64,000 nucleotides of DNA. Origin: JAPOXR01 sp965221815 (GTDB lineage: Bacteria > Pseudomonadota > Alphaproteobacteria > Rhodobacterales > Rhodobacteraceae). Positions 28,068 to 36,067 of this stretch are shown here, piece after piece. The DNA lies in the NCBI GenBank assembly GCA_965221815.1, contig OZ244915.1:1922001-1986000 (forward strand), read 5' to 3'. The first letter of the stretch is position 1. Each line of letters opens with the position of its first letter. The notes under the pieces were generated by a model. That model saw only the letters and a program-made list of their open reading frames with translations, did not search any database and had not been told where the DNA came from. A program made the translations under genes and the position numbers.

Positions 28068-28375
28068 TTCTTGTCGGGTTTCTTTGATGATTTGTTCAAT
28101 TCATTCAAATTTATTGCGATAGCTTTTCCCAGCTTATCGTAATCTATTTTAGTTTCTGGATTTTGTCTTTCAGGCCCTTTTCTCAGAGGTGGAATGACAA
28201 ATGCGCTTTCTACTTTTTTCGATAGTCCTTGAAAATCAAATAGATCATAATTTGAATCTTTATCTGCATCCGTTCTACCAAGTTTAACCATCAATATATG
28301 GTATGTTTTCTTGCATTCTATTTTTAAGCTATTCCAATTTATTGCACACCAGATAATTAAGGGGCTTATATACAT
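28058..28375 (-). CDS. Hypothetical protein, up to 105 aa, low GC
   Basis: No family recognised. The first part (WCAINWNSLKIECKKTYHIL) is mixed, then LGRTDADKDSNYDLFDFQGL, SKKVESAFVIPPLRKGPERQ and a lysine-rich tail (KSSKKPDKKTR). The longest frame opens at an ATG inside hairpin repeat copy 4 (CCTATGTATATAAGC), which is odd; an internal ATG near 28285 is an alternative. AT-rich codon use differs from the neighbours and suggests transfer. May be a fragment. Confidence 0.45.
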   Translation of the reverse strand: MYISPLIIWCAINWNSLKIECKKTYHILMVKLGRTDADKDSNYDLFDFQGLSKKVESAFVIPPLRKGPERQNPETKIDYDKLGKAIAINLNELNKSSKKPDKKTR

Positions 28376-28384
28376 AGGTAGCCA
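28361..28384 (-). repeat. Dispersed hairpin repeat, copy 4 (partial)
   Basis: On the minus strand TGGCTACCTATGTATATAAG followed by CCCC. The upstream GGTAGC arm is absent. It overlaps the possible start of the 28058-28375 gene. Confidence 0.65.
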
Positions 28385-28421
28385 AAATTCACCAACAATT
28401 ACAACAACTTAACAAAATCCC

Positions 28422-28438
28422 CCGTAGTGTCGCTACGG
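28422..28438. repeat. Hairpin CCGTAG-TGTCG-CTACGG
   Basis: Perfect 6-bp stem with a five-base loop. The motif TGTCGCTAC is shared with the hairpin at 28031-28067. Confidence 0.6.
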
Positions 28439-28454
28439 AGCCACCATCTCAACA

Positions 28455-28478
28455 GCCGCCTTAACTGGCGGCATTTTT
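28455..28478 (+). terminator. Rho-independent terminator in the small-gene island
   Basis: GCCGCC, a short loop, GGCGGC and then ATTTTT. No annotated plus-strand gene ends directly before it, so it may end a small RNA or attenuate transcription into 28696-29052. Confidence 0.65.
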
Positions 28479-28500
28479 ATGAAAGGAAACTAAAATGGAA

Positions 28501-28535
28501 ACCCGGTAGCAACAGTTTGGAGGTTGTTGCCGGGT
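28501..28535. repeat. Hairpin ACCCGGTAGC...GTTGCCGGGT, copy B
   Basis: Near reverse complement of copy A at 28031-28067. Directly upstream is GAAAGGAAACTAAAATGG, a ribosome-binding site and ATG that open only a four-codon frame closing at the TAG inside the stem. Confidence 0.65.
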
Positions 28536-28574
28536 AAGAATTTTGGAGAATTGAGGACTGCTGGACACAGAAAA

Positions 28575-28632
28575 CACAATGGAATCAGAGGTTTAGATGG
28601 TAGCATTTGGCTACCTATGTATATAAGCTCCC
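28575..28632 (+). repeat. Dispersed hairpin repeat, copy 3
   Basis: Has both stem arms: AGATGGTAGCATTTGGCTAC then CTATGTATATAAGCTCCC. Inverted with respect to copy 2. Confidence 0.8.
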
Positions 28633-28695
28633 AAAATTACGATTGTCAACGACAACTCAGAGGTCATATTCACTTTGTGGCGTAATACTCAAAAT

Positions 28696-28797
28696 ATGAC
28701 ATTATCACTCGAAGAAGTGGAAAAGATGATTGACAAGTTGACCCACACTCTGGACCGGGTCAATCAGATACTGGCACGGCTAAAAAAAGGACAATAA
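28696..28797 (+). CDS. Small hypothetical protein, 33 aa
   Basis: Reads MTLSLEEVEKMIDKLTHTLD then RVNQILARLKKGQ, a regular amphipathic helix with leucine/isoleucine heptads. No strong ribosome-binding site. It ends 18 bases before the next gene and probably forms a unit with it. Could be a leader peptide. Confidence 0.45.
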   Translation: MTLSLEEVEKMIDKLTHTLDRVNQILARLKKGQ

Positions 28798-28815
28798 ACC
28801 AGAAAGGAAATTGAA

Positions 28816-29052
28816 ATGGGATGCCGAATTGGAATGGCAACAGATGTTGCCGATCGTGTTCAAAAATTAAAAGACGATAAAAAAGTACCGTCATACGCAA
28901 CCTATGTCGTACTTAAAATTGGTATGACCTATGAAGATGCTAACGCATTTGAACAAGAAGAACGAAAAGAATGCGGAGCGCATTGCGAAGGTAGTGCAGG
29001 CGGCAAATATAAAGCTGGTAAGGTCTGGTCAGTTTATCAAATTAACTGGTAG
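28816..29052 (+). CDS. Small GIY-YIG-like protein, 78 aa
   Basis: AGAAAGGAAATTG precedes the ATG. The start GCRIGMATDVADRVQKLKDD, the middle TYVVLKIGMTYEDANAFEQE and the end GKVWSVYQINW recall small single-domain proteins related to the GIY-YIG fold (family pattern YRIGMTTD...GLTYxxAxxxExxxA...WSVYH). The exact GIY and YIG residues of nucleases are not preserved, so nuclease activity is doubtful. Low GC. Co-directional with the 33-aa gene. Confidence 0.55.
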   Translation: MGCRIGMATDVADRVQKLKDDKKVPSYATYVVLKIGMTYEDANAFEQEERKECGAHCEGSAGGKYKAGKVWSVYQINW

Positions 29053-29054
29053 CT

Positions 29055-29215
29055 TTAATCGATCTTCGGGGCGCATTTCCGCAGCCAGCACGCGCGGACA
29101 CTGAACTTGTCCTTGTCGATGCGCTTGGCCGCGTATTTGTGCGCTGCGGGCTGCGAGCTGAACAGACGCGCCCAGCGGTATTGCATCCGCTCGTTGGCCT
29201 CAATCCAGATATGGA
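29055..29215 (-). pseudogene. C-terminal fragment of an unknown protein
   Basis: The minus strand gives KLHFHIWIEANERMQYRWAR then LFSSQPAAHKYAAKRIDKDK and a stop. It reads like real protein, but the frame upstream runs into the M20 peptidase gene on the same strand. It is probably the tail of a gene lost by rearrangement. Family unknown. Confidence 0.4.
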
Positions 29216-30615
29216 AGTGCAGTTTGGTCGATATGCCGCGACTGCCCGATATCCCAAAACAGCCCCGCCATGATCTGCGCACTATCGCGGCAAACATCCA
29301 TCAGGATATGCTCGTTCGGTGCATGTTGTGAGCAACCACGATAGGAATGCGGCACCCAGATCGTCGGAAGGCCCAGAATGTCCGCAAAAACGTCGTTGGG
29401 CAGCGATCCCGCGACATTGGGCAGAACGTGCAGTTTCCCGCCCGACGTCTGTTCCAGTGACCTCGCCACCAACTTCAACCATGGATGATCGCCCGTCAGC
29501 CGCGTTGCGGCAAACCCGACCTCTTCCCGTTCGATGATCTGAACCTTGAAGAAACCCTGCGCATCGAAATGCCGCCGCAACGCCGGAAGAATGTCATCCG
29601 CATCGGTGCCGACCACATAGCGCAGCTGGCACGTGGCGCACGCCCGGGCCGCAATCGTGTTGACCGGTGCCTGCGGAACACCGCTGCTCATTGCCAGGAT
29701 CGCAAAGCTGTTCCAGCCAAAGACGCGTTCCGCCGGGGTCAGACCCTCTTCGCCCCAATCACGGTCGATGTCCGGACCCTCGCTGGACGCGATCGGCAGG
29801 TCGCGCAACGCGATGCGGATGTCGTCCGTCAGGCTGCTGGGGCGCCATTCGGGGATATTGATCTGCCCACGGGCATCCGTAATTGTCGCGATTGCCTGCG
29901 CCAGAATGATTGCCGGATCAGCCAAGAGCCCGCCCCAATTGCCCGAATGATGGGCCCCTTCGCGGAGATCGACCAGCAGATCAAAACCCAACGCCCCACG
30001 CGAGCCCATGAATATCGTTGGCGTGTCGGGCTGCAGACGCGGCCCGTCGGAGGCAATCAGAACATCCGCCGCCAGCCGGGATCCGTGGGCCGCACAAAAC
30101 TCCCGCAGGCCGGGAGAACCCAGTTCCTCCGACATCTCGATCAGCACTTTGACGTTGAAGCCAAGGGTCTGCCGGGTTGCCAGCACCGCCGCCATCGCCG
30201 CCATGTTGATCAATTGTTGTCCCTTGTTGTCCGCGGTCCCCCGACCATAGAGTCGCTCACCTTCCGATGTCAGACGGAAAGGGTGTAAACCTGCACGCCA
30301 TTGATCAGCCTGACCGCGGACCACATCGCCATGGCCGTAGGTCAGGATCGTGGGGAATGCGGCCCCTTCATGGCGTTCTGCGACCAGAAGCGGCGCGCCA
30401 TCTGCGACCGGGTTGGGGTGGATGTCACAGGAAAAGCCCATCGTCCTGAGACGCGGCGTAATCGCCTTGTCCAGGTAACGCAACAATTCGGGCGCTTGCG
30501 CCGGATTTTGGCTTTCCGTCTCGAAGGCAATCCAATCGGCCAGATCACCCTGGAAACGTCCATCGTCGATATAGGCGGTAACAGCAGCAAGCGCGTCCTG
30601 CCGCGTCGCATTCAT
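29200..30615 (-). CDS. M20-family dipeptidase/amidohydrolase
   Basis: About 471 aa, zinc metallopeptidase, cytoplasmic. Metal ligands in YGHGDVV (His-Asp), the linker Asp in GRGTADNKGQ, the catalytic Glu pair in IEMSEELGSPGL, Asp in IASDGPRL and the last His in VPHSYRGCSQHAPNEHI. The middle insert is the dimerisation domain. The start at 30615 overlaps the stop of the gamma-glutamyltransferase gene. Last of seven co-directional genes; its likely job is to cleave peptides delivered by the importer or produced by the transferase. Confidence 0.92.
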   Translation of the reverse strand: MNATRQDALAAVTAYIDDGRFQGDLADWIAFETESQNPAQAPELLRYLDKAITPRLRTMGFSCDIHPNPVADGAPLLVAERHEGAAFPTILTYGHGDVVRGQADQWRAGLHPFRLTSEGERLYGRGTADNKGQQLINMAAMAAVLATRQTLGFNVKVLIEMSEELGSPGLREFCAAHGSRLAADVLIASDGPRLQPDTPTIFMGSRGALGFDLLVDLREGAHHSGNWGGLLADPAIILAQAIATITDARGQINIPEWRPSSLTDDIRIALRDLPIASSEGPDIDRDWGEEGLTPAERVFGWNSFAILAMSSGVPQAPVNTIAARACATCQLRYVVGTDADDILPALRRHFDAQGFFKVQIIEREEVGFAATRLTGDHPWLKLVARSLEQTSGGKLHVLPNVAGSLPNDVFADILGLPTIWVPHSYRGCSQHAPNEHILMDVCRDSAQIMAGLFWDIGQSRHIDQTALPYLD

Positions 30616-32180
30616 TCCGCCACCGCCTCCGCCCAAGGTGCCATCGTCTCGGCCACAGCCACGTTTCCCTCTTCTGAATGTTCAGCGATCGCGGGGCAGG
30701 CAAAGTTGAATGGATAGACCGTACGCGGGGCGGAGATCACCGAAGGGAGTGCCGCCTGCAAAGCCGCCTGCATCTCCTCATTCATGGTCTCATCAACCAC
30801 CGTCACATCGGCCATCGAACAATCAATGCGCGGTGTGTGCATGGCCGACTCGAGTCCCATATCGAAATCCAGAAGGAACGACACAAGCTGGACCATGGCA
30901 GGCATGATCTTACGCCCGCCTGCCCCACCAAGCGCGAAGCGGCGACCATCACGATGCTCGAGAAGGGTCGGCACCATGTTCGACAGACAGCGCTTTCCCG
31001 GCGCAATGGAATTGGGTTTGCCCAACGCGGGATCGAACCACATGATACCATTGTTCATCAGCACACCCGTCGTCGGCAGCATCAGCCGCGAGCCAAACAT
31101 GGAGAGAAGTGTCTGCGTGACAGCCACGAGGGTTCCATCGCGATCAATGACATTGAAATGTGATGTGCAGCCCGGCACCGGTTCATGCGCGATATCGCCC
31201 ATGGTTTGCATACGCTCAGTGTTTGCGGTGCGGATCGCCTGGTCATAGGCGATATAGGCTGCCGCATCGGGTCCCTGACTTTTGGCTTGCCAGTTCATCA
31301 GAATATCGAGCACACGCTCCAGTGTCGGCCCCGCCGTCAGTTCCGGCGTGCCAAAAACGCGGTGGTCCCGATAGGTGAATTCAGACGCCGGCACGATTCG
31401 CGCCTTGTAGAACGCAAAATCATCGTGACTGTGGCGCCCGCCCTCTTCATTCAGTTCCTGAACCATCCTGTTCGCCAGATCCCCACGATAGAAGTCGTCG
31501 GTTCCTTCCCTTGCGAGGATTTCCAAAGTGTCAGCCAAACGTGTGAGATTGCAACGGGTCTGCTCAACTGTCGCCCAACCGGATGATTTCGGAAACCCTC
31601 CCGCATCCAGAAATGCTGCCCGTGACCCCGGATATTGCGCCAGGTGCGGCGCCGCGCTGGCCAGGACCAACTGGCAATACCAATCCACCGAAAGCCCGGC
31701 CCGCGCTTCGGCGATGGCGGGCGCCAGCAACGCCGTCAGGGGGCGCGTCCCGAACATCTCGTGCGCGAGGCCCATCCCGGCCACAACGCCGGGAATCGCC
31801 ACCGATCGTGCACCAAAGACATTGGCATCATCTTTCACAGCTGGCCAGAAAAAGAGATCCTTCTGAACGCCCCCGACGATCGGGTAATCGGTGATCTGTA
31901 AACCCGCGGGACTGCGCATGCCAAAATCGATGACCTGTGCCGATGTCTCGTTTGCATGGCGCACGATCATGTAGCCACCACCGCCAATCCCACTCATCCA
32001 CGGTTCGACCACGCCAAGCGCAAAGGAGATTGCAACTGCAGCATCAACGGCGTTGCCACCATCACGCAGGATTTCCGCGCCAATTTCCGATGCAATTCGG
32101 TTTTGCGACACAACGACGCCACCCTTGTTGTGTACGGCCGGTTTGCGGGTCATTTGTCCGGTGGAAAGTGCGCGGCTCAT
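30612..32180 (-). CDS. ggt: Gamma-glutamyltransferase family protein
   Basis: About 522 aa, Ntn-hydrolase that cleaves gamma-glutamyl bonds after self-processing. Marks: GGNAVDAAVAISFALGVVEP and SGIGGGGYMIVR in the large subunit, the processing Thr in CTSHFNVIDRDG, TQTLLSMFGSRLMLPTTGVL and LGGAGGRKIMPAMVQ in the small subunit. No signal peptide is visible with the start at 32180, so it may act in the cytoplasm. That start overlaps the ATPase stop (ATGA). It fits use of imported gamma-glutamyl peptides. Confidence 0.93.
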   Translation of the reverse strand: MSRALSTGQMTRKPAVHNKGGVVVSQNRIASEIGAEILRDGGNAVDAAVAISFALGVVEPWMSGIGGGGYMIVRHANETSAQVIDFGMRSPAGLQITDYPIVGGVQKDLFFWPAVKDDANVFGARSVAIPGVVAGMGLAHEMFGTRPLTALLAPAIAEARAGLSVDWYCQLVLASAAPHLAQYPGSRAAFLDAGGFPKSSGWATVEQTRCNLTRLADTLEILAREGTDDFYRGDLANRMVQELNEEGGRHSHDDFAFYKARIVPASEFTYRDHRVFGTPELTAGPTLERVLDILMNWQAKSQGPDAAAYIAYDQAIRTANTERMQTMGDIAHEPVPGCTSHFNVIDRDGTLVAVTQTLLSMFGSRLMLPTTGVLMNNGIMWFDPALGKPNSIAPGKRCLSNMVPTLLEHRDGRRFALGGAGGRKIMPAMVQLVSFLLDFDMGLESAMHTPRIDCSMADVTVVDETMNEEMQAALQAALPSVISAPRTVYPFNFACPAIAEHSEEGNVAVAETMAPWAEAVAE

Positions 32181-33166
32181 GCCATGTCTTTTTGCTGGTT
32201 CGGATCGTGCAGATGACAGGTCACAAAGCCCGGTGCCTGCTGCACGGGTTCCGGTCGCAGTCGGGAACAGAGAGACGTCGCCGAGGCACAACGCGGGTGA
32301 AATGTACAGCCCGACGGTGGATCCACCGGGTTGGGGAAGTTTCCATCCAAATCCACATCCGGCACATCCATCGACGGGTCCGGTGTCAGGATCGAGTCAA
32401 GCAAGGCCACGGCATAGGGATGTTTGGGTGTCTCAAATATCCGCGCCGCCGGGCCCTGTTCCACCACACGACCCAAATACATGACGGCCACCCGGCTCGC
32501 GATATGCTCCACCACGGCCAGATTGTGGCTGATGAACAGATAAGTGAGGCCAAGTTCATCCCGCAGATCCATCAGCAGATTGAGGATTTGTGACTGGACC
32601 GAGACATCGAGCGCCGAAGTCGGTTCGTCGCAGATCACCACTTCGGGCCGCATGATCAACGCGCGTGCGATGGCCACACGTTGACGCTGGCCACCGGACA
32701 TTTGACTGGGATTTGCATCAATCAGACGCTGCGGCAATCCGACAAGATCAAGCATCCGACTGACCTCGTCATTCCAACCTGATGTCTTGCCCACAGAGTG
32801 GACGCGCAGCGGCAAGGTGATGATCTCGCGCACTGATTTACGTGGGTTGAGAGAGGAATAAGGATCCTGAAAAATTGGCTGGATACGTCGGGCAATCCAC
32901 TTGCGATCATGACTGCCAAACGGCTGATCAAAAATGCGGACATCACCACTGGTCGGCTTCTCGAGACCCAACAGGACCTTGGCCAGCGTCGATTTCCCAC
33001 AGCCGCTTTCGCCGACCAAACCCAACACCTCGCCTCTGCGCAGCTGCAGGCTGATATTGTCGAGTGCACGCAGCGGCTTTGATGCGGCAAAGAGACCCTG
33101 GCTGATCTGGTAGGTCTTGGAAACGCCCGACAGCTCGAGGGCGATGTCTTGCGGCTCAGCCATCAT
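32177..33166 (-). CDS. dppF: Peptide ABC transporter ATP-binding protein (DppF-like)
   Basis: About 329 aa. Walker A GESGCGKST, Q-loop IFQDPYSSLNPRKSV, signature MSGGQRQRVAIARALI, Walker B VVICDEPTSALD, and the C-terminal oligopeptide-transporter extension with the cysteine cluster (CTFHPRCASATSLC...VTCH) that can bind an iron-sulfur cluster. Its ATG overlaps the upstream dppD stop. One of two ATPases of the importer. Confidence 0.94.
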   Translation of the reverse strand: MMAEPQDIALELSGVSKTYQISQGLFAASKPLRALDNISLQLRRGEVLGLVGESGCGKSTLAKVLLGLEKPTSGDVRIFDQPFGSHDRKWIARRIQPIFQDPYSSLNPRKSVREIITLPLRVHSVGKTSGWNDEVSRMLDLVGLPQRLIDANPSQMSGGQRQRVAIARALIMRPEVVICDEPTSALDVSVQSQILNLLMDLRDELGLTYLFISHNLAVVEHIASRVAVMYLGRVVEQGPAARIFETPKHPYAVALLDSILTPDPSMDVPDVDLDGNFPNPVDPPSGCTFHPRCASATSLCSRLRPEPVQQAPGFVTCHLHDPNQQKDMA

Positions 33167-34161
33167 GCGGCTGCCCATTCGGCTTTCCGGAGTGTCGTGG
33201 TATCGTGCACACAGCGACAGCTATGCCCGTCGCCCCGCTCTGAAAGCTCTGGTTCGATATCGCAAGCCGCCTGCCGCAACGGGCATCGCGAGGCAAAACC
33301 GCACCCCTGCACCCCGCCAATCAGCGCCGGCACAACACCCGGCACCGCCCCGAGACGTGCGCCCAGTTTCGTCTTGCCCGGAACTGGAATGCAAGACAGA
33401 AGACCCTTGGTATACGGATGTGTCGGGGTATCAAAAATCTGTCGGGCAGTGCCGGTCTCGACGAAGATACCCGCATACATGACAGCGATCCTGTCGGCGA
33501 TTCGTGCCACCACACCAAGGTCATGCGTGATGAATACCATCGCCATGCCCAGTTCGGCCTGAAGGTCTTTCATCATCCGCAATATCTTGGCCTGGATCGT
33601 CACATCAAGTGCCGTGGTCGGCTCATCAGCAATGATCAGATCGGGCCCACACATCAGACTCATGGCGATCATGACCCGCTGGCGTAAACCACCTGAGAGT
33701 TGATGCGGAAACTGCGACAAGCGGCTGGCTGCAGCGGTGATACCGACTTTTTCAAGCAGAAAGATCGCGCGATCCCGTGCCTTGGCACGACTCACACCGT
33801 CATGGCGGATCATACCCTCGATGAGCTGGTCACCAATCGTATAAGCGGGGTTGAGCGAGGTCATCGGCTCCTGAAAGACCATTGAGATTGCGCGCCCGCG
33901 CAACCTGGCCATCTGGCGTTCTGTTAAACCCAGGAGATCCTGCCCACCAAAGCTCAACCGATCTCCACTGCGGCGCGCAACCTTGGGCAAAAGGCCCATC
34001 AAAGCCAGAGAGGTCAAGGACTTGCCGCATCCCGACTCGCCCACGATGCAAAGCGTCTCGCCCTTGTTCAGGTCAAGAGAAATACCGCGTACGGGCTTGA
34101 GCAGACCCGCACCGACCGGGATCTCGACACGCAAGTTTCTGACACTCAGCAAACTGGTCAT
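33163..34161 (-). CDS. dppD: Peptide ABC transporter ATP-binding protein (DppD-like)
   Basis: 332 aa. Walker A GESGCGKSLTSLALMGLLP, Q-loop VFQEPMTSLNPAYTIG, signature LSGGLRQRVMIAMSLMC, Walker B LIIADEPTTALDVT, H-loop FITHDLGVV and the cysteine-bearing tail CGFASRCPLRQAAC. Pairs with DppF at the membrane. Starts 11 bases after dppC. Confidence 0.94.
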   Translation of the reverse strand: MTSLLSVRNLRVEIPVGAGLLKPVRGISLDLNKGETLCIVGESGCGKSLTSLALMGLLPKVARRSGDRLSFGGQDLLGLTERQMARLRGRAISMVFQEPMTSLNPAYTIGDQLIEGMIRHDGVSRAKARDRAIFLLEKVGITAAASRLSQFPHQLSGGLRQRVMIAMSLMCGPDLIIADEPTTALDVTIQAKILRMMKDLQAELGMAMVFITHDLGVVARIADRIAVMYAGIFVETGTARQIFDTPTHPYTKGLLSCIPVPGKTKLGARLGAVPGVVPALIGGVQGCGFASRCPLRQAACDIEPELSERGDGHSCRCVHDTTTLRKAEWAAA

Positions 34162-34171
34162 GTTCGTCCGA

Positions 34172-35062
34172 TCAGTTTCGGTTCTCCGGCGCCGTCACAT
34201 CGCGTACGCCGTCACCCAACATATTAATAGCGAAGATCAGGATAAACAGTGCAAGCCCCGGAATTGTGATCAGGAAGGGTTCAAAGAAAAGCATGTCTTT
34301 TCCTTCGGCAATCATCAAACCCCAGGACGGCAAGGGAGGCTGCACACCAAGCCCGAGAAAGGACAATGCCGCTTCAAGAATGATTGCGTGGGCCATCTCG
34401 AGCGTGATGACCACGATCATGTTGTTGAACACGTTGGGCATGATCTCTGTCATGATGATCCGCGTGGTCGAACATCCCAGGGCCTGGGCCGATGTGACGT
34501 AATCCTGACTGCGGATTTGCTGGGTCGAGGTTCGCATGACGACCGCAAACTGATCCCAGAGAAGAAAGCCGAGGACCAGCACAACCACGGTGAGAGATCC
34601 CCCAAAAAGCGCGACAACTGCCAGCGCCACCAAGACGACTGGCATGGACAAGCGTACAGTGATGATGAACATCACCACTGTATCAACGCGGCCGCCGAAA
34701 TATCCTGCGGCAACACCCAAAATCGTACCGATAGTCCCGGAAATCAAGGCCGCAACAAGGCCGATTGTCAACGAGATCCGTGCACCGTAGAGCAGACGCG
34801 AGAGATAGTCACGACCAAGATGGTCAGTGCCCAGGGGATGTTCCCATGTCCCGCCCATGAATGCAACACGCAGGTAACGCAGCGTCAGGTCCTGGGCATA
34901 GGGATCATGCGGCGCGATAAACGGTGCAAAAAGTGCGATCAGAACAATCAACCCCAACAGCACACTTCCAATCATGAGACCCCAATGTCGCAGCGCACGT
35001 CGACGCAGCTGTTGGCCTGGTGTCGGCGTATGATTGACTTCGGATCTGCCGCTGCTGACCAT
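34172..35062 (-). CDS. dppC: Peptide ABC transporter permease (DppC-like)
   Basis: 296 aa with a cytoplasmic N-terminus and about six membrane segments. DppC marks are APHDPYAQDLTLR, HPLGTDHLGRDYLSRLLYGA, and the EAA loop SAQALGCSTTRIIMTEIMPN. It forms the channel with DppB. Separated from dppB by four bases. Confidence 0.93.
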   Translation of the reverse strand: MVSSGRSEVNHTPTPGQQLRRRALRHWGLMIGSVLLGLIVLIALFAPFIAPHDPYAQDLTLRYLRVAFMGGTWEHPLGTDHLGRDYLSRLLYGARISLTIGLVAALISGTIGTILGVAAGYFGGRVDTVVMFIITVRLSMPVVLVALAVVALFGGSLTVVVLVLGFLLWDQFAVVMRTSTQQIRSQDYVTSAQALGCSTTRIIMTEIMPNVFNNMIVVITLEMAHAIILEAALSFLGLGVQPPLPSWGLMIAEGKDMLFFEPFLITIPGLALFILIFAINMLGDGVRDVTAPENRN

Positions 35063-35066
35063 GTCG

Positions 35067-35984
35067 TCACGCCACCCGGATACGCGGGTCCAACCAGGCG
35101 TTCAGCAAATCGGCCAGCAGCGTCAACATGACGTAGATGAGAGAAAAAATCAGAATCAGCGCCTGAACCACGGGGAAATCGTTGCGGTTGATTGACTCGA
35201 AAGCGAGAAGACCTGCGCCGTTCAGAGCAAAGATGGTTTCAACCACGATCGAACCACCAAGCATAAAACCCAGCTGCACCGCTGCCAGCCCCACTACAGG
35301 AATCGCTGCATTGCGGAGCGCATGTTTGAAGAGAATCTTCAGCGGATGCAGGCCTTTGGCGCGGGCAGTCCGAATGTAATCGGCGCGCAGGACCTCGAGC
35401 ATCCCGGCACGAGTCAAGCGCATGATGCCCGGCGTCGCAAAATAGCCCAGAACGACAGTGGGCAAGATGAAGTGACGCCATGTGTCCGAGCCGGAGACCG
35501 GGACCCAGCCAAGAGCCACAGCAAAGATGACAATCAGGATCAGACTGAACCAGAAGGTCGGCATTGCTTGCCCAACCACTGAAATGAATAGCGCAAAGCG
35601 GTCAATCAGACTGTTGGGGCGAATTGCAGCGATCACACCCAGCGGCACGGCAAGCAGAAGCGCAAAGCAGATGCCTGCAAGACCGAGGCGCATCGTCGTG
35701 GGCAGCCGTTCGGTGATCAGATCGATGACCGGTGTGTTGAAATAATAACTATTGCCGAAATCCCCGGTCACAGCACCTGTCAACCATGCCACATATTGTA
35801 CGGGCAGCGGGCGGTCAAAACCGTATTGTGCACGGATCGCCTGAATGTCTTCTTCTGTCGCAGCCTCGCCCGCCAAAGCCACTGCCGGATCACCAGCCAG
35901 AAACAACAGCGAAAAGCTGATGAGAGATACGGTCAGGGCAACCAGGACGGCGAGGCCCAACCGCGTGAGCAGAAAACGCAGCAT
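35067..35984 (-). CDS. dppB: Peptide ABC transporter permease (DppB-like)
   Basis: 305 aa, six membrane segments. Marks include FSLLFLAGDPAVALAGEAAT, IRAQYGFDRPLPVQYVAWL, GDFGNSYYFNTPV and the EAA loop RTARAKGLHPLKILFKHALR. Partner of DppC. It lies 83 bases downstream of the binding-protein gene. Confidence 0.93.
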   Translation of the reverse strand: MLRFLLTRLGLAVLVALTVSLISFSLLFLAGDPAVALAGEAATEEDIQAIRAQYGFDRPLPVQYVAWLTGAVTGDFGNSYYFNTPVIDLITERLPTTMRLGLAGICFALLLAVPLGVIAAIRPNSLIDRFALFISVVGQAMPTFWFSLILIVIFAVALGWVPVSGSDTWRHFILPTVVLGYFATPGIMRLTRAGMLEVLRADYIRTARAKGLHPLKILFKHALRNAAIPVVGLAAVQLGFMLGGSIVVETIFALNGAGLLAFESINRNDFPVVQALILIFSLIYVMLTLLADLLNAWLDPRIRVA

Positions 35985-36067
35985 GGGATCGACTTTCGCA
36001 ATGAATGGAGCGACTGGCCCACCCGACGAATCGGTGGGCCAGCCAGTTGGTTAAGAACGGTTTGACC

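Noticed and set aside
28031..28535. Integron attC sites or a CRISPR array
   Set aside because: The hairpins lack the attC core motifs and regular spacing, and there are no repeat-spacer units.
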